Source: Distichodus sexfasciatus (taxonomy: Eukaryota; Chordata; Actinopteri; Characiformes; Distichodontidae). Taken from it: 64,000 nt of DNA. The stretch covers positions 253,295 through 317,294 of the forward strand of contig JAVGVS010000243.1 of NCBI GenBank assembly GCA_032718565.1. The letters run 5' to 3'. The translations under genes were made by a program, and so were the position numbers. Below, one piece after another: positions 38,076-50,113 of this stretch. The notes under the pieces were generated by a model. That model worked only from the letters and a program-made list of their open reading frames with translations. It ran no database searches and was not told where the DNA came from. Within the stretch, counting starts at the first letter, position 1. Each line of letters starts with the position of its first letter.

Positions 38076-39299
38076 CACAACGACACATTCCTGGCAAGAG
38101 AGTTTATATGTAATTGGAATTCTTGTAATAATTATTCGCAAACGCTATGGCACATGAAACTTTATAAAACTATGTGATATTACATATAGTTATATATATT
38201 ATATATAAATATGTGATGTATATAGTTAATCTGCTGTATTCAATCTTTCATTTCATAACACTGAAAAGTTATAACTGCAAACTCATCCTAAATAATATGC
38301 AAATGAAGCATCACTGGATCAAATATGTTTGGGCTTGGGCCAGTGGAGACAGATAAAAAGCTTTGTTCTAGTAAGTCTCATGCTTAACAGGACTTAACAA
38401 AAGTCACCACAATTCTCTCTGTCTTGGGAATGTTTGTTCCCTACACATATGACAAAAGTTGTGACAAAAACATTGGTGATTTTGCAAAAGCAAATAGGCT
38501 TAAAAGAACATGGTGAAACAGACGGTGGATTGTGCTTCACGACTGATTCCCAAATATTATTATGCAAAATCAGTTCAGGCATTCTGGAGATACTGTCTTG
38601 CAGGAGGTTTGACAGTTTTAAGCTTGGAGAAGTATTTAAACGTCTGTAAATTGCAACGTAAACCTTTATTATCTTCCCAGAATGTTCTTTGTCACATACA
38701 AACAGCAAAAAGGCGATCTTGTGTGAACATACATAATCTGTCAACACATTTAATGATAAGATAAGCTTCAAAAACAGCCTGTAGGACTTCTTTTCATTCA
38801 TTATGAAACCTGAAAGTAAAAGAACAAGTTCACTGCATCTAACAACATATTTTCTTGTTCAGAGTATCAGGTTGGGGATTTATGTATGTTCAGGTGCTGA
38901 AAACCACATGCCTTTTGTTCAGCAGGGATTGACCATACAATTGTTAGAAATGACAGTGCTTATTCTTCTTAACTTGTAATGTCTCAACAGTGTATTTTGA
39001 TGACCACTTAAATGCATTTAGTATTGAGCAGAACACAAATGGCTCTAAACTGATCTGTATTACGAGCTTTTTGTACTAGAGACCTTATGATAGGCAATTT
39101 TCATATTCTGATGACCAAATGTAAGTATTGTCTTATTACTGTATTTCTGTACCAATTTCATGCTGAAATGGTTTGTTATTTAGTATACCTGCACTTAAAT
39201 ACAAAGTATTTTTGTAAGCTGTTTTGTGGTATTTTGTGATTACAGGTATGGGTAGGCAATTTTGGTTGGCACTGTGGATGGGGAGGGGGGCAATGGCAT

Positions 39300-39595
39300 T
39301 AATAATCAACAACATTTTACACTGTCGTTGTAAATAGTGTTAAACTGGTAGTGTTACTATATTAGTCTAGTGTAGTATGGAAGTGTTGCTTTTCTAACAC
39401 TGACACTAGTGTAGTGTTACCTCAACACCATATACAGCAGCACAGTGTTAATTTTAACTTCCTGCAGTAAGTTAAAATAACTCTGGGTGAGGGTTAGAAT
39501 TCCAGCAAGTAATTTCTAATACCAACAGTGGACACATATAGACACTTTTCTGGTGTTAAATTTAACACTGGTGATTTTGCTGTGTATGATCTGCC
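39300..39595. mobile_element. Fish MITE-type repeat rich in GTGTTAA motifs
   Basis: Many GTGTTA/TAACAC words occur, ending in GGTGTTAAATTTAACACTGG and TGATTTTGCTGTGTA. This composition is familiar from non-autonomous fish repeats. The boundaries are approximate. Confidence 0.4.
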
Positions 39596-39624
39596 ATTGT
39601 CCATCTTTTAAAAAGACTTAAAAC

Positions 39625-39651
39625 CATATACATATATATATATATTATTAC

Positions 39652-39730
<79 letters not shown>

Positions 39731-39735
39731 TATAC

Positions 39736-39800
<65 letters not shown>
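39625..39800. repeat. (TA)n microsatellite, copy A
   Basis: About 175 bp of TA repeats with occasional TACATA. It is preceded by CTTTTAAAAAGACTTAAAAC, as is the matching array at 50005, so the two arrays belong to the segmental duplication. The tyrosine/isoleucine open frames here are not genes. Confidence 0.95.
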
Positions 39801-39803
<3 letters not shown>

Positions 39804-39837
39804 TGCAGTGGGTTGCCCAGGGTTGTTCTCCGCCTTG

Positions 39838-40740
39838 CACCCGTCAGTATCAAGTTGCGGGGAGAGAGCGGACGTGCTGTAGGTTGCTTTCTTTCCCATA
39901 CTTCATTTGTGCATACGAGGAGGGAAAGGGATCAGGAGGGGTCAGGTAGGAAAACAGGCACACAAGACAGAGACGTAGAGACAGGCTAACACATTCACTG
40001 TACAAAACCCTATGGCTAACTCGGGGACCGGAACAGGAACCAGACGGGGACCAAGGACAGAATCTACAGGGAACCAGGAACTAGAACTAGGGGCAGACAA
40101 CAGGAACAGATCAGGGAAACACTAATTACTCAGACCTAACTCTAAACCTAAACTAATGGCTATGACTAATGCTAACTATGTTATGGAAGCACGTTACTGT
40201 TAATGCTAAAGCTAAATGCTAATGCTGACTGTTAATGCTAATGGCTAAAGGGTAGGGGTCAAGGGGAGTGACTAACTCTAAAGCTAACTATACTTCGTTA
40301 AATACAATCACAATGCTAGCTAGTTAAAGGAAGAAATACAAGGGGGAGTGACTAACTCTAAAGCTAACAAAGCTAATGCTAAATGCTAATGGCTAACTCC
40401 TAATGCTACTAACCCTACTACTAAAGACCTAACAGACACTAACACAGAGCACAAGACAAAGACAAACTTGACTTCAAGCAGACGGGGACATGGGCAGAGT
40501 CTCAAGGCTTGACTGTGGCAGCTGTATATAGCAGTACTGTGAGAGGTGCAACGGACAAACACCAGAGTAAAGACCAAAATCTCTAAAATAAGAACCAAAA
40601 ACACATTAACTTAACAAGACACTTAAGGACAACCAATAGACTGCCAAGGATCAGCTAAACTCAGAGGGAGGGACATATAACACGTTCATGAACACAGAGC
40701 TAACTTGAGGAGACCTGGGACAGTCAGTAACAGGTGTTCC
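39838..40740 (-). mobile_element. LTR-like element, reverse copy
   Basis: On the minus strand it parallels the element at 45250-46203. Shared features are the CCCCGCAACTTG end, the GTGTGCCTGTTTTCC region, the GTCCCCGTC/GGTTCC block, a minisatellite of AGCATTAGC words (about 40130-40440) and the TTAAGTGTCTTG region. The 5' side is truncated relative to the forward copy. It is non-coding and is inserted, with the Tc1 remnant, into the (TA)n array of duplicate A. Confidence 0.6.
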
Positions 40741-40844
40741 TGAATATATGAATGAATATATATACTCTGTATATATTTTTTAATTTCCTCTTTTATATTT
40801 GTGTATATTTTATATATATACTGTATATATATATATATATATAT

Positions 40845-41152
40845 GTAGACACACCTTCCCATTCAATGTTTTATTCTTTATTATCATGACTACTTACACT
40901 GTAGATTCTCACTGAAGGCACTATGAATGAACACATATGGAATTACTGTATGTAGTAAACAAAAAGTGTGAAATAACCCAAAACATGTTTTATATCTTAG
41001 ATTCTTAAAAAATAACCACCCTTTGCTTTGATCACTGCTTTGCACACGCTTGACATTCTCTCGATGAGCTTCATGAGGTAGTCACCTGAAATGGTTTTCC
41101 AACAGTCTTGAAGGAATTCCCAGAGATGCTAAGTAGTTGTTGGCCCTTTTGA
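40845..41152 (-). mobile_element. Tc1/mariner-like transposase remnant (C-terminal)
   Basis: On the minus strand, about 41030-41145, one frame reads LWEFLQDCWKTISG, DYLMKLIERM and VCKAVIKAKGGYF. This is the typical C-terminus of fish Tc1-like transposases. Upstream in the element a stop interrupts the frame (TTT*H). The + side 40845-40980 matches the known 3' flank of such elements (ACACACCTTCCCATTCAATG, TAGATTCTCACTGAAGGC). The DDE catalytic core is absent, so it is inactive. Confidence 0.8.
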
Positions 41153-41789
41153 ATGCAGTCATTTAGGGTTTGAATGCATACTCACTTGGTTTTGGTTGCT
41201 TTATGTCTTAGTGTGGGCAAGTACTTAATCATACCAAACGTTTTTCTTTCCTAAGAAAAAAGCTATCTCTGAAGAATAACTGAACAGGTTCTTACAGATT
41301 ACCCGAAAAAGAAAAAGTCGTATATCTCACAGTTAGGAAATGACTTTGGTTTACTAAAAGGAAATATTTTGAGGAAGTCCATGTCTTAGTTCAATGTTGG
41401 CTTTTATTTCATTTCAGACCTCAACAGTCTTGAAGAATCTTCCTTTTCTGTTTTGGACACTGAAACTTTTGCTTGACTTAGTTTATAACCCTTTTAGAGT
41501 CTCCTGGAGTACTAGCAAGGAATGGAACAAGAAAGGTTTTTTTGAGTTCACAGGTTTATTTAGGTTAAGTATCTGTATCTGATTCTTCCTCAGGTTGGTT
41601 CCTCCCACATCGCTCCTCAATACTAAACTCTAGCACAAATAAAGGGGCAATGGACCAGCGTTTTGTAAAACCCTAGTCTAAAAGGGTTATTTGTTCTCTT
41701 TATTTAAAACTAATATAACTCTTGATTAAAGTAAAACTTTATTAATGTTTTCTGGGGTGAGAAATGCAATATTACAACATCTTCACAGT

Positions 41790-42035
41790 CTCATCTTTAC
41801 TAGAATCCCAGCTGATCCTGAGTGACGAGTCTGTGAAAAAGCATCACAGATACTTGAACCAAGGAATTAAAATCATGTATGAACATTTGTTATTGTCAGA
41901 GTTTCGATTGGTGGTTGGGTACTTTTATTTTTCTACAACTTTGATGGCACTTTTTGAGCCTGACCCTTCGCTTCCAGAATGGACAAGTCCTTCAATTGGG
42001 TGTTGCTCTTTAGCAGGGACATCCTGCGCTTTATC
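41790..42035 (+). pseudogene. Apolipoprotein L-like remnant D (two exon pieces)
   Basis: The sequence 41790-41873 (CTAGAATCCCAGCTGATCCT through AAGCATCACAGATACTTGAA) matches the short exon of remnant A at 35000-35084. The next piece, 41975-42035 (CCAGAATGGACAAGTCCTTC and GCAGGGACATCCTGCGCTTT), matches the start of A's terminal exon at 35183. The remaining exons are missing. Confidence 0.55.
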
Positions 42036-42304
42036 AGCCTTATTGGAGTTATTTAAGCAATGTGTTATTTAGAAGCCTGACTGCTTTTGGGTAAAAGCTA
42101 TTGTGGTGTGTGGCAGTGGAGGTTCTGATGCTGCTGGAATCTTTTTATGGACAGTGGAGAAAAGAGGGGTGTGTGGGCTCCACAACAATGCTGTTTGCAT
42201 AGCTTTGTGAGTAATGAGAGATGCACACAAATGATCTTCTCAGTTATCTACTGGAGAGAGCACCCTATTGCAGACCCCAAACCAGGAAGATCTCTGGGGC
42301 AGTG

Positions 42305-42535
42305 ATAATGTAGGGAGCAGTGGTAATGTAGTGGTTAGGGAATTGACCCTGTGATTGGAGGGTTGCCAGTTTGAATCCTGAACAGATAAAGGTACCACTG
42401 AGGTAATCATGAGCAAGGTACAATCCTTACGCAACCCTGCCTGTCAGCTGCTTACTGCGCCATCATTGATGTGAGGAGCTCACATTTCATTGTGGTGTGC
42501 TGTGGTGTGGCCATGAAGACAAATAATTACTCACT
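42305..42535 (+). mobile_element. tRNA-derived SINE (family 1, copy f)
   Basis: It has an A box (GTAATGTAGTGGTTAGGG) and a B-box-like AGTTTGAATCC. The body is AAAGGTACCACTGAGGTAAT, CATGAGCAAGGTACAATCC and CACATTTCATTGTGGTGTGC, with an AATAATTACTCACTT tail. Confidence 0.8.
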
Positions 42536-42784
42536 TTAATTGGCTCCTGGGTAGAAAGAGCTGAGGATGCTTTTGCAGTTTCTGCAGGATCTTCACACTG
42601 CTGACTCTCTCAAGAGCAGAGCATTTATGTGAAGTGGAGTGTGCAGTGCTGGATTCATTCTGACGTCAATATCTTTTGTCTGGAGAGGTTGTTGTCTCGA
42701 CACTAACTCCACCAACTGTCTGACCTCCTTTCTGTATACAGAGACACAGGACTGAAACAACTAAGATCATCAAAACCTTGTTAT

Positions 42785-43320
42785 TGTCACGATGGGAGTC
42801 AGCATGACATGAGGCAAGGTCACAGTGCAAGCCATATTTATTAACAAATTACAAAACTTTAAACAAAAAAATGGCACAAGGGTCACAATCAAAACTCTTC
42901 TTTGGACTATCAGAAACCACATAGCGCACGCTGACAAGGTAGTGTGAGGGTGGACCGACAAGAGACACTGGGAAAACTCAGCTTATAAAGGGGAAGGAAA
43001 ACAATGAGCAGGAAAATTAGGTGAGGGAAAACCAATCAGAAAGTAACACAGAAAATAATCAGAATTAAACAATGAAAGGAGAACCAATAGAAACAGGGGG
43101 CTGGACTGAAACAGACAAGACCCAGGTGAGGGGACTAATACACTGTGATCAACCAATCAGACACAGTAGGAAGGTGGACTACAGACTTGACAGACAGGAG
43201 ACACCGGACTGAACTCAAAACGAACTCAAAACACCAAACAAACAGAAATGGCGGCATCTGCTGGCCACCTAACCAAAGTCCAGTGGACTGGTATGGCTAA
43301 AGTCCAGGGGGGTCATGACA
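42785..43320 (-). mobile_element. LTR of a retrotransposon (536 bp)
   Basis: Read on the minus strand it begins TGTCATGACCCCCCTGGAC and ends CCCATCGTGACA, giving TG...CA ends. It has a TATA-like TTATAAGC near 42984 and an AATAAA about 55 bp from its 3' end. The base side at 43321 is a G-rich run (GGGGGGGG on the minus strand) that could be the polypurine tract. This makes it a 3' LTR attached to the repeat-rich sequence at 43321-44500. A minimal relative occurs at 60636-60755. Confidence 0.75.
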
Positions 43321-43479
43321 GAACCCCCCCCAAGCGTGCCTCCTGGAGCACAATATGAGAGACCAGGGGTGTCCTGTGGCGGATCAGGGAGCAAATTGGG
43401 GACCTGTGGTGGACCAGGAAGACAGGCGTCCAGTTGCGGACCAGGGAGCAGACGGGGACTGTGAGGCCTGTCTGGGCAC

Positions 43480-44245
43480 AAACGGGGGATTGAAGGCAAG
43501 GTTGGGAACTGGAAGGGGACTGAAGGCAAGATTGGGAGCAGGAAGGGGACTGAAGGCAAGGTTGGGAACAGGAAAAGGACTGAAGGTAAGGTTGGGAGCA
43601 GAAGGGGACTGAAGGCAAGGTTGAGAGCAGGAAGGAGACTGAATGCATGGCTGGGAGCAGGAAGGGGACTGAAGGTGGGGTTGGGAGCAGGAGGGGGACT
43701 AAAGGCAGGGTTGGGAGCACGAAGGGAACTGAAGGCAGGGTTGGAAGCAGGAAGGGGACTGAAGGTGAGGTTAGGAGCAGGAAGGAGACTGAAGACAAGG
43801 TTGGGAGTGGGAAGGGGACTGAAGACAAGGTTGGGAGCAGGAAGGGGACTGAAGGCAAGGTTGGGAACATGAAGGGGACTGAAGGCATGGTTGGGAGCAG
43901 GAAGGGGACCGACGGCATGGTTGGGAGCAGGAAGGGGAACAAAGGCCTTTCTGGGAGTAGGAAGGGGACCAAAGGCCTTTCTGGGAGCAGGAAGGGGACC
44001 GAGGGCCTTTCTGGGAGCAGACCCGTGCTGCAGGGCCTCTCCAGAGGCTGACCCATGCTGCAGGGACTCTCCAGAGGCCGACTCGTGCTGCAGGGCTTCT
44101 CCAGAGGCCGACTCGTGCTGCAGGGCCTCTCCAGAGGCTGACTCATGCTGCAGAGCCTCTCCAGAGGCCGACTTGTGCTGCAGGGCCTCTCCAGAGGCAG
44201 ACTTATGCTGCAGGGCCTCTGGAGAGGCTGAGTCGAGCTGCGGGA
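43480..44245. repeat. Two adjacent 30-bp minisatellites
   Basis: At 43480-44020 about 17-18 copies of a 30-bp unit occur (core GGGAGCAGGAAGGGGACTGA, AGGCAAGGTT). At 44020-44245 about 7 copies of a different 30-bp unit occur (core GAGGCTGACTCGTGCTGCAG, GGCCTCTCC). Because 30 is a multiple of 3, several frames stay open on both strands. The minus strand gives 43269-44651 (460 codons) with about seven SASGEALQHE decapeptides, then about 17 units like PAPNLAFSPL. It may be a low-complexity open frame of the adjoining retroelement. No known domain is visible and a functional protein is unproven. Confidence 0.85.
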
Positions 44246-44474
44246 CCTCACCAAAGGGGCGGTGCAGGTGGAGCCTCGAGGTCGTCTTCAACTCCGCCTC
44301 TTTCGGCCCCGAGCTACAGAGTCGCCCCCATGCCAAATTGCCCAGTGGGCCCATTCTAGCGAGGGCATGGGGAAGTCCTCCATGGCGGAGCCGTCCATGA
44401 ACGTTGAGGCTGGCAGAATGGTGGGTGCTCCTCGCCATGGGCCCCTGAGCAGATCTTAACACTAGGTCGTGATT

Positions 44475-44520
44475 ATTAAAAAATGTAAGTTGCTCTGGAT
44501 AAGATTGTCTGTTAAATTTT
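44475..44520 (+). mobile_element. SINE tail fragment
   Basis: GTAAGTTGCTCTGGATAAGA followed by TTGTCTGTTAAATTT resembles the conserved tail of fish tRNA SINEs (family 2). No head is present. Confidence 0.45.
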
Positions 44521-44527
44521 GGTCTGG

Positions 44528-44795
44528 TAAAGTTGTCTCCCTGCACAAGAGGTGATGAGTGTGTATATAGGACAAAGAGTTCGAGCTGAACAGTGAAGTC
44601 ATGATTAAAGGATTCTGCTTTATGACAGTTTCTCAAGAATATATACTGCATTTTATAAGTTTATTAATTTTTTACACAATACTTGAGAAACTATCATAAA
44701 GCAGAATCCTTTAATCATGACTTCACTTTTCAGCTCGAACTCTTTGTCCTATATACACACTCATCACCTCTTTACTTGTGCAGGGAGACAACTTT
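44528..44795. repeat. Inverted repeat (hairpin), arms about 110 bp
   Basis: The left arm 44528-44636 and right arm 44683-44795 are near-exact reverse complements, with a loop of about 46 bp that includes TTTATAAGTTTATTAATTTT. The right arm has a few extra bases (TTTACTTGTG against CACAAGAGG). The peptide HKAESFNHDF therefore appears on both strands. Confidence 0.9.
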
Positions 44796-45249
44796 ACACA
44801 GCAGAAGTGTTTTAGGCTCAGTAGTTTCGGTATCATTCGGTTTGAGGAAAGTGATTTCTATTCAGGTTCTTCTTCATTGTTGTCTTTTTCTTCCATACAA
44901 AAGCCTTGTCATGCACAATCACCTTTTGTGATCTGGCAATCTTCAAAAACAGTCTGTAGGACTGCTAATCATTGCTATGAAAAGTGAAAAAGAAAGAATG
45001 TCTATTATTATGTGGAACCAGAGTTTTTTAAGCACCCTGATTTGATCAGTAATTCATATGAACATAATCCTCTCATTTAGCTCAATTTAAAATATAATGT
45101 TGTAATTCCAGCTAGGTTTGATAGTTTTCTATGGCTATGTTTAATAGCAATTTTTTTAATACATCATACATGAATTTTTGCATTAAAATAGAAAATTGAA
45201 AAACAAATATATTGTGGTTCTTTCCAGTGACATACTGGAAAAGGACAGT

Positions 45250-46203
45250 TGACCCCGGCGGCCACCAGAGGCCGCCATAGAGACTGTATATAGTGTTTCC
45301 CCGGGTTCCTGGTTCACAGCTGTTTCGTATTTGTCTTGTTAGTGTCCTTAATTTGTCTCATTGAGTTAGTCTTTCCCCTTAGTTAGGTTGTGTGTAATCT
45401 ATTGGTTGTCCCTTGATTGTCTTGTTTAGTGTCATGAGTTAGGCCCCTATATAAGTTCTGTCATTTGTTCGTGTCTCTGTCTGTGCACCCTCACAATACC
45501 GATGTTCCCCCCAGGTATCACATGCAAGCCCTGAGACCCTGCCCCAGTCTGCTGTCTGTTTGGAGTCCTGGTCCTGGTCTTGTGCTCTGTGTTAGGGTCT
45601 GTTAATTTGTTAGTAGATAGGTTAGTAGTTAGCATTAGCATTAGCCTTTAGCTTAGTGTTGTTAACCTTAGCTGTAGCCACTGCCTGTTGACCCTTACCC
45701 TTTAGCCTTAGCATTAGCCTTTAGCATTAGCATTAACATAGTTAGCTTTAGACGTAGCCACTCCCCGTTGACCCTTACCTGTTAGCATTAGCATAGTAAG
45801 CGTTAGCCATTAGAGTAGGTTTAGAGTTAGGTTAGAGTAGGTGGTGGTTCCCTTATCTGTTCCTGGTCCTGTCTCCCCTTAGTTCCAGTCCCCCCTGTGG
45901 TTCCTGTTCCTGGTCCCTGTTCCGGTTTTGGTTCCCGCGGTGCCTCCCGGTCCTGTTCCCCTCCAGTCCTGATCCTGGTTCCCCTCAAAGTCTGCTCCTC
46001 ATCCCCTCCTGGTTCCTGGTCCCTCCCCAGATTCAGTCATAGGATTTGTTTAGTGAATGTGTTAGCCTGTCTCTGCATATCTGTCGTGTGTGCCTGTTTC
46101 CCTGCCTGACCCCTCCTGATCCCTTTCCCCCACGTGTGCACAAATAAAGCATGAGAAAGAGAAAACCATTTTGTGACTTGCGTCTGCTCCTTCCCCGCAA
46201 CGT
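45250..46203 (+). mobile_element. LTR-like element, forward copy
   Basis: A 954-bp insert flanked by the 6-bp direct repeat GACAGT (45244-45249 and 46204-46209). It interrupts sequence that is continuous in the duplicate at 37.1-37.3 kb. It has a promoter-like CCCCTATATAAGTTCTG near 45447, an AGCATTAGCC minisatellite (about 45620-45830), T/C-rich GGTTCCTGGTCC repeats and an AATAAA at about 46144, near the end. Promoter and poly(A) signals suggest an LTR or a small non-autonomous retroelement. No protein-coding capacity is present. Confidence 0.6.
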
Positions 46204-46212
46204 GACAGTCTA

Positions 46213-48180
46213 AATAGAAAAAAAACATTCACGTAGAATGTAAAGATCCAAATGATGCACCAAATAGGGGTTTCTTACAAAGACCAATACAAAGCAAAAA
46301 TAATGAGTTGAAATAACTAGTATATACTGTTAAATTTTACTGGAAACTTTAGGGCAGAAATTTTAACTTAAGTTGAAGTGGATGGATTTTTATAGTGTGA
46401 GTTTTGTATGAACACATTCACTCTTAAACATAGCCATATTAATCTAGTATCTTCATATTTTAAATTCCATGAACTGACTTCAAAACTTCAAGTTGTAACA
46501 CTAAAAGCACTATTTCTAGTTAGAGGCATAGAAATTGGTTCTGCCAATAATTTGTTTTTCAGGGTTTCTCTCATTTTACACTTCTACAATATTTTACAAT
46601 TTAAATATCTTAACTTTCTTTAAAAAACAAACAAACAAAAAAGAAAAAAAACAGAATGAGGCCCATTGTTCTTATCATATTTTACCAATTTGTAATCTGC
46701 CACTGGGTGAACAAGACTAATCTTTATTTACTACACAGAATGGCAGTACAAAATAAAAGTGAATTTAATACATATTCTGTCTTATAAGACATACATTTTA
46801 TATGTATTATGCTTGTATTTGTGGTTTCTTATATTGATTTTGCGTGATTTATCCAAAACCTCGAATCGTATAAATCATATAAATCTTTTCTGGCTTGAGG
46901 CGGCAAAAAAAGAATATAGTTTAATATGTTTAACAGTGCAGGTGCTATGCTATGGAAGCCCCTAAAACCTGATTGAACTGTTTCATAAGTTGAGAGTGAC
47001 CTGTAGTTTGACAATTCACAAGGATCCAAATTGGACTTCTTCAACAAGTGTTTAATTACTGCTAATGTAAGAGAATTAGGTAAATAACCAATGGCAAAAG
47101 TGGAGCTAACTTGTTTTCAAAGGTTCTATTACAGTTGAAATTCCTTGTTAAGTGCCTTTGTCGAAAGAGGACTTAATGTACAGGTAGATGATTTTTATGA
47201 AAAAATTTATTAAAGAAACAAGTGTTATCTTTTCACCTGGCATAAATGATTCATGTTTCCTTTGTAACAAAAGTGTTGCATCCTTCTTGCATTTCTTGCA
47301 AAAAAAGATCTTATCTAAGAAGACCAACATCAGATAGAAGAAAGGGAAACCTAGAAACCTTTATATTTAGCCTAACACTTAGTCTTGCACTGAGAATACC
47401 AAGATTCACAACTGAACTCTTCCAGAGCAACAGAGCAGTAAGTGTACAGTTGGAATACTATGTAATAATTATTTGGCAAACGTTATGCCTCATAAAACAT
47501 AATGCAATTAAATTATATTTCAACTATTATATATTATTTATCAGTATGTGATGCGTGTAGTTGATCTGCTGTCTTCATTTTTTTATTTCCATGTAATAAT
47601 TTAAAATCCTAAGTTGAAACTACCCAAATAATTGTTGAAGTAAATAAAAAAGTATGTTAATATTGCTAATTGATCAAATAAATATAACTCGACCTATAAC
47701 AAACTAGACCTAGAATTGTTGTATCATCCTAAGAATTAAAAAAACACATTTCTATATCTAAGCGAGCAATGTAAGTTTCTGAATTTTCCCTTTTTCTGAA
47801 CATTCCATGGCTTCTTTAATGCAAATCAACAGTACATATTTTAACACTCAAAAATTGAATTGCTAATGAACTGAATAACTTAAATTGGTTCTGTAGAAAA
47901 GTTATGTTTGTACTTTGAGAGTGTTCCTTCCATAATGTCCTTAATCTTATGCATTTATGTCATATTCAGAGTATTTTTGATTGGTTGGCGGTCCACACAG
48001 AATCATTTTTTGAACATTACACAGGCCATAAGTATTTTACAAAAAACATTTCAACCAATTATTTTCTCATTTTAAAATTGACATTTACAACTACTGAAAA
48101 AAAACCCATAATGATAATGTTAATGATGCAGGTACATACAAGTACAGTTTGCCCAGCCATTGTTGTATGGTCTCAAAAAG
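46213..48180. other. Duplicate B of the 37-38 kb region, no gene
   Basis: Matches include TAGAATGTAAAGATCCAAAT (46239 against 37215), AGTCTTGCACTGA (47385 against 37995), TGTAATAATTATT (47461 against 38126) and GATCTGCTGTCTTCA (47563 against 38230). No coding potential is present. Confidence 0.65.
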
Positions 48181-48184
48181 TTTA

Positions 48185-48400
48185 AACTTTTCAAAGTCAA
48201 AGTCAAAGTAAATTTTATTGTCATCTCTGCTATATACTGTACAGATACATAGAGAGACGAGACGACGTCTCCAGGTTTTTTTCAGTGCAGAGAACAGAGA
48301 ACAACATAACAGAGAACAAATAAGGCAGTGGCACAAATAGGGCACATGGAATAAACAATGATTAAGTAAAATACAAATTATATATTAAAAAATCTACATT
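48185..48400. mobile_element. Dispersed repeat, copy 1 (LINE 3'-end-like)
   Basis: AAGTCAAAGTCAAAGTAAAT, TTTATTGTCAT, ACAGATACATAGAGAGACGA, GGCAGTGGCAC, GGCACATGGAATAAACAATG. The same succession occurs at 58955-59200. The AAGTCAAAGTCAACTTTATTG start is a frequent fish repeat end. Confidence 0.65.
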
Positions 48401-48491
48401 TTAAACAACATTTCAACAGTTCAACAACATTAAACAACATTTCAAGTGTTGTATGAATTGATGTCAGAAGGAGGTGGATCTCAGTATAGAC

Positions 48492-49735
48492 CAGGGGTCT
48501 CACTCAAAAAGCCATTTGGACCCCGTTTCCACAAAAGAGAAAACACCGGGAGCCGCAAATCCTTTTTGACATCTAAAATGAAGATAACACTGCATATATT
48601 GTTTTTTTTACGAAAGCGTAATGCGTTCACTTGAGAAAAATAATTCTGCTCTGTTTTTCTGAATTAACCTCAAAAGCTCTCATTTCATCTACTTTAGAGC
48701 TCGATTTCACTGCAGTAATGTCACACCTTAGATTAATCCAGTTTTATCGTGGTTTAGGTTTGAGACACTGGGAAATACTTGCAGCATTAAGTAACATAAA
48801 CGGCACTGTTATTAGTTTGTCGACTTTGCGCAGGCATCTCAAGACTTTGCGGTTGACGGAAAGCTCATTCTGATCTGCAGGCCATTGCAGCGTTTTTTTT
48901 GTTTGTTTGTTTGTTTTTTTTTAATGAAAACTGTGTCTCGTTAATTCAGGAAAACAGAGCTTTTTTCTTCTTTTTTAACGTGAGAAAAAATCATTCTTTT
49001 CTGTTTTTCTGAATTAACGAACTAGTTTTCAAGTGAAAGCATTACGCTTCCGTAGTTTTTTTACTTTTATGCTATGTATTTAAAAAACTAGACTAGTGTG
49101 TTGCTTGTGAAATTTAGACCTCTGCTATAAAAAAAAAAAAAAAAAAAACCCACTAAGTTGGTCTCTTTCAAATGAAATAAAAAGCCGAACTTTAAGTATC
49201 CATGCAGCAAACTAAAATTGCCGCGTGCCGCAGTCCTTTCATCGCGTGTATGCTACCGGAACGTCGACCTGAAATTTAAAAATATTGAAAAAAAAACTGC
49301 ACTATTTCACTAAACAATGTAAAATGCATACTTGCAAATCTGGGCTGTAAGATGTCACTTTCATAAATGCAAATGAGTCTGCCCAAGCATCATTATATGT
49401 TCTGTTTTCTTCAGATATTTTTCTTTTCTTATACAGTATTTATCCATGCTTAGCTTACCTGGGGTCGAAAAGCTTGATAAATACACAGCGGTTTGGCGGG
49501 CATATGCTACCGGCTTTTGTGACGCATATTTTGAGTGACAAAAAAAATAAAAACATTGCATTTTAATGTTACAAGATCACAATAATCTTCAAATTCCGAA
49601 CTACAATAAAAAAACAACAACAACAAATCAAAATAAAATACACTTAAACTGAATACTCATTATTTATTTTCCAAAGCCACGGGGAGCCGCAACATAAGAA
49701 TGAAAGTGTCCCATGCGGCTCCAGTTCTCATGCTT
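48492..49735. mobile_element. hAT-like remnant with nested MITE
   Basis: The left edge CAGGGGTCTCACTCAAAAAG and CGGGAGCCGCA, and the right-side GGGGAGCCGCAACATAAG and GCGGCTCCAGTTCTCATGC, resemble ends of fish hAT elements. Inside, 48609-49056 is a separate element with terminal inverted repeats of about 27 bp (ACGAAAGCGTAATGCGTTCA with CTTGAG against AAGCATTACGCTTCCGTAG). No transposase is present. Confidence 0.45.
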
Positions 49736-50004
49736 TACAAGACTTATGAAAAGTCACCAGTTTTATGAATGTTTGTGTGAGAGTACATAATCTGTCAACA
49801 CATTTAGTGATCAGATAAGCTACAAAAACAGCCTGTAGGACTGCTTTCCACTCATTATGAAACCTGAAAATGAAAAAATGTCTACCGCATCTAAATATTT
49901 TATAACTATAACTGATTTTCCATTGTCAATTTTAGATTTGAGAGTGACAATAGGTTAGGAACTACTTTCAACTGAAGATGAATTGATTACATCTTTTAAA
50001 AAGA

Positions 50005-50023
50005 CTTAAAACCATATGTATAT

Positions 50024-50102
<79 letters not shown>

Positions 50103-50113
50103 ATATATATATA

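Noticed and set aside
39562..39899. Ile/Tyr repeat open frames in (TA)n
   Set aside because: Microsatellite translation. The same occurs at 50016-50201.
42785..43320. Complete LTR retrotransposon with gag-pol
   Set aside because: Only one LTR and a low-complexity adjoining region are visible. No reverse transcriptase, integrase or second LTR was found nearby.
43480..44245. Regular 30-bp repeats that could suggest a CRISPR array
   Set aside because: Units are directly tandem with no unique spacers, no cas genes are present, and the genome is clearly vertebrate.
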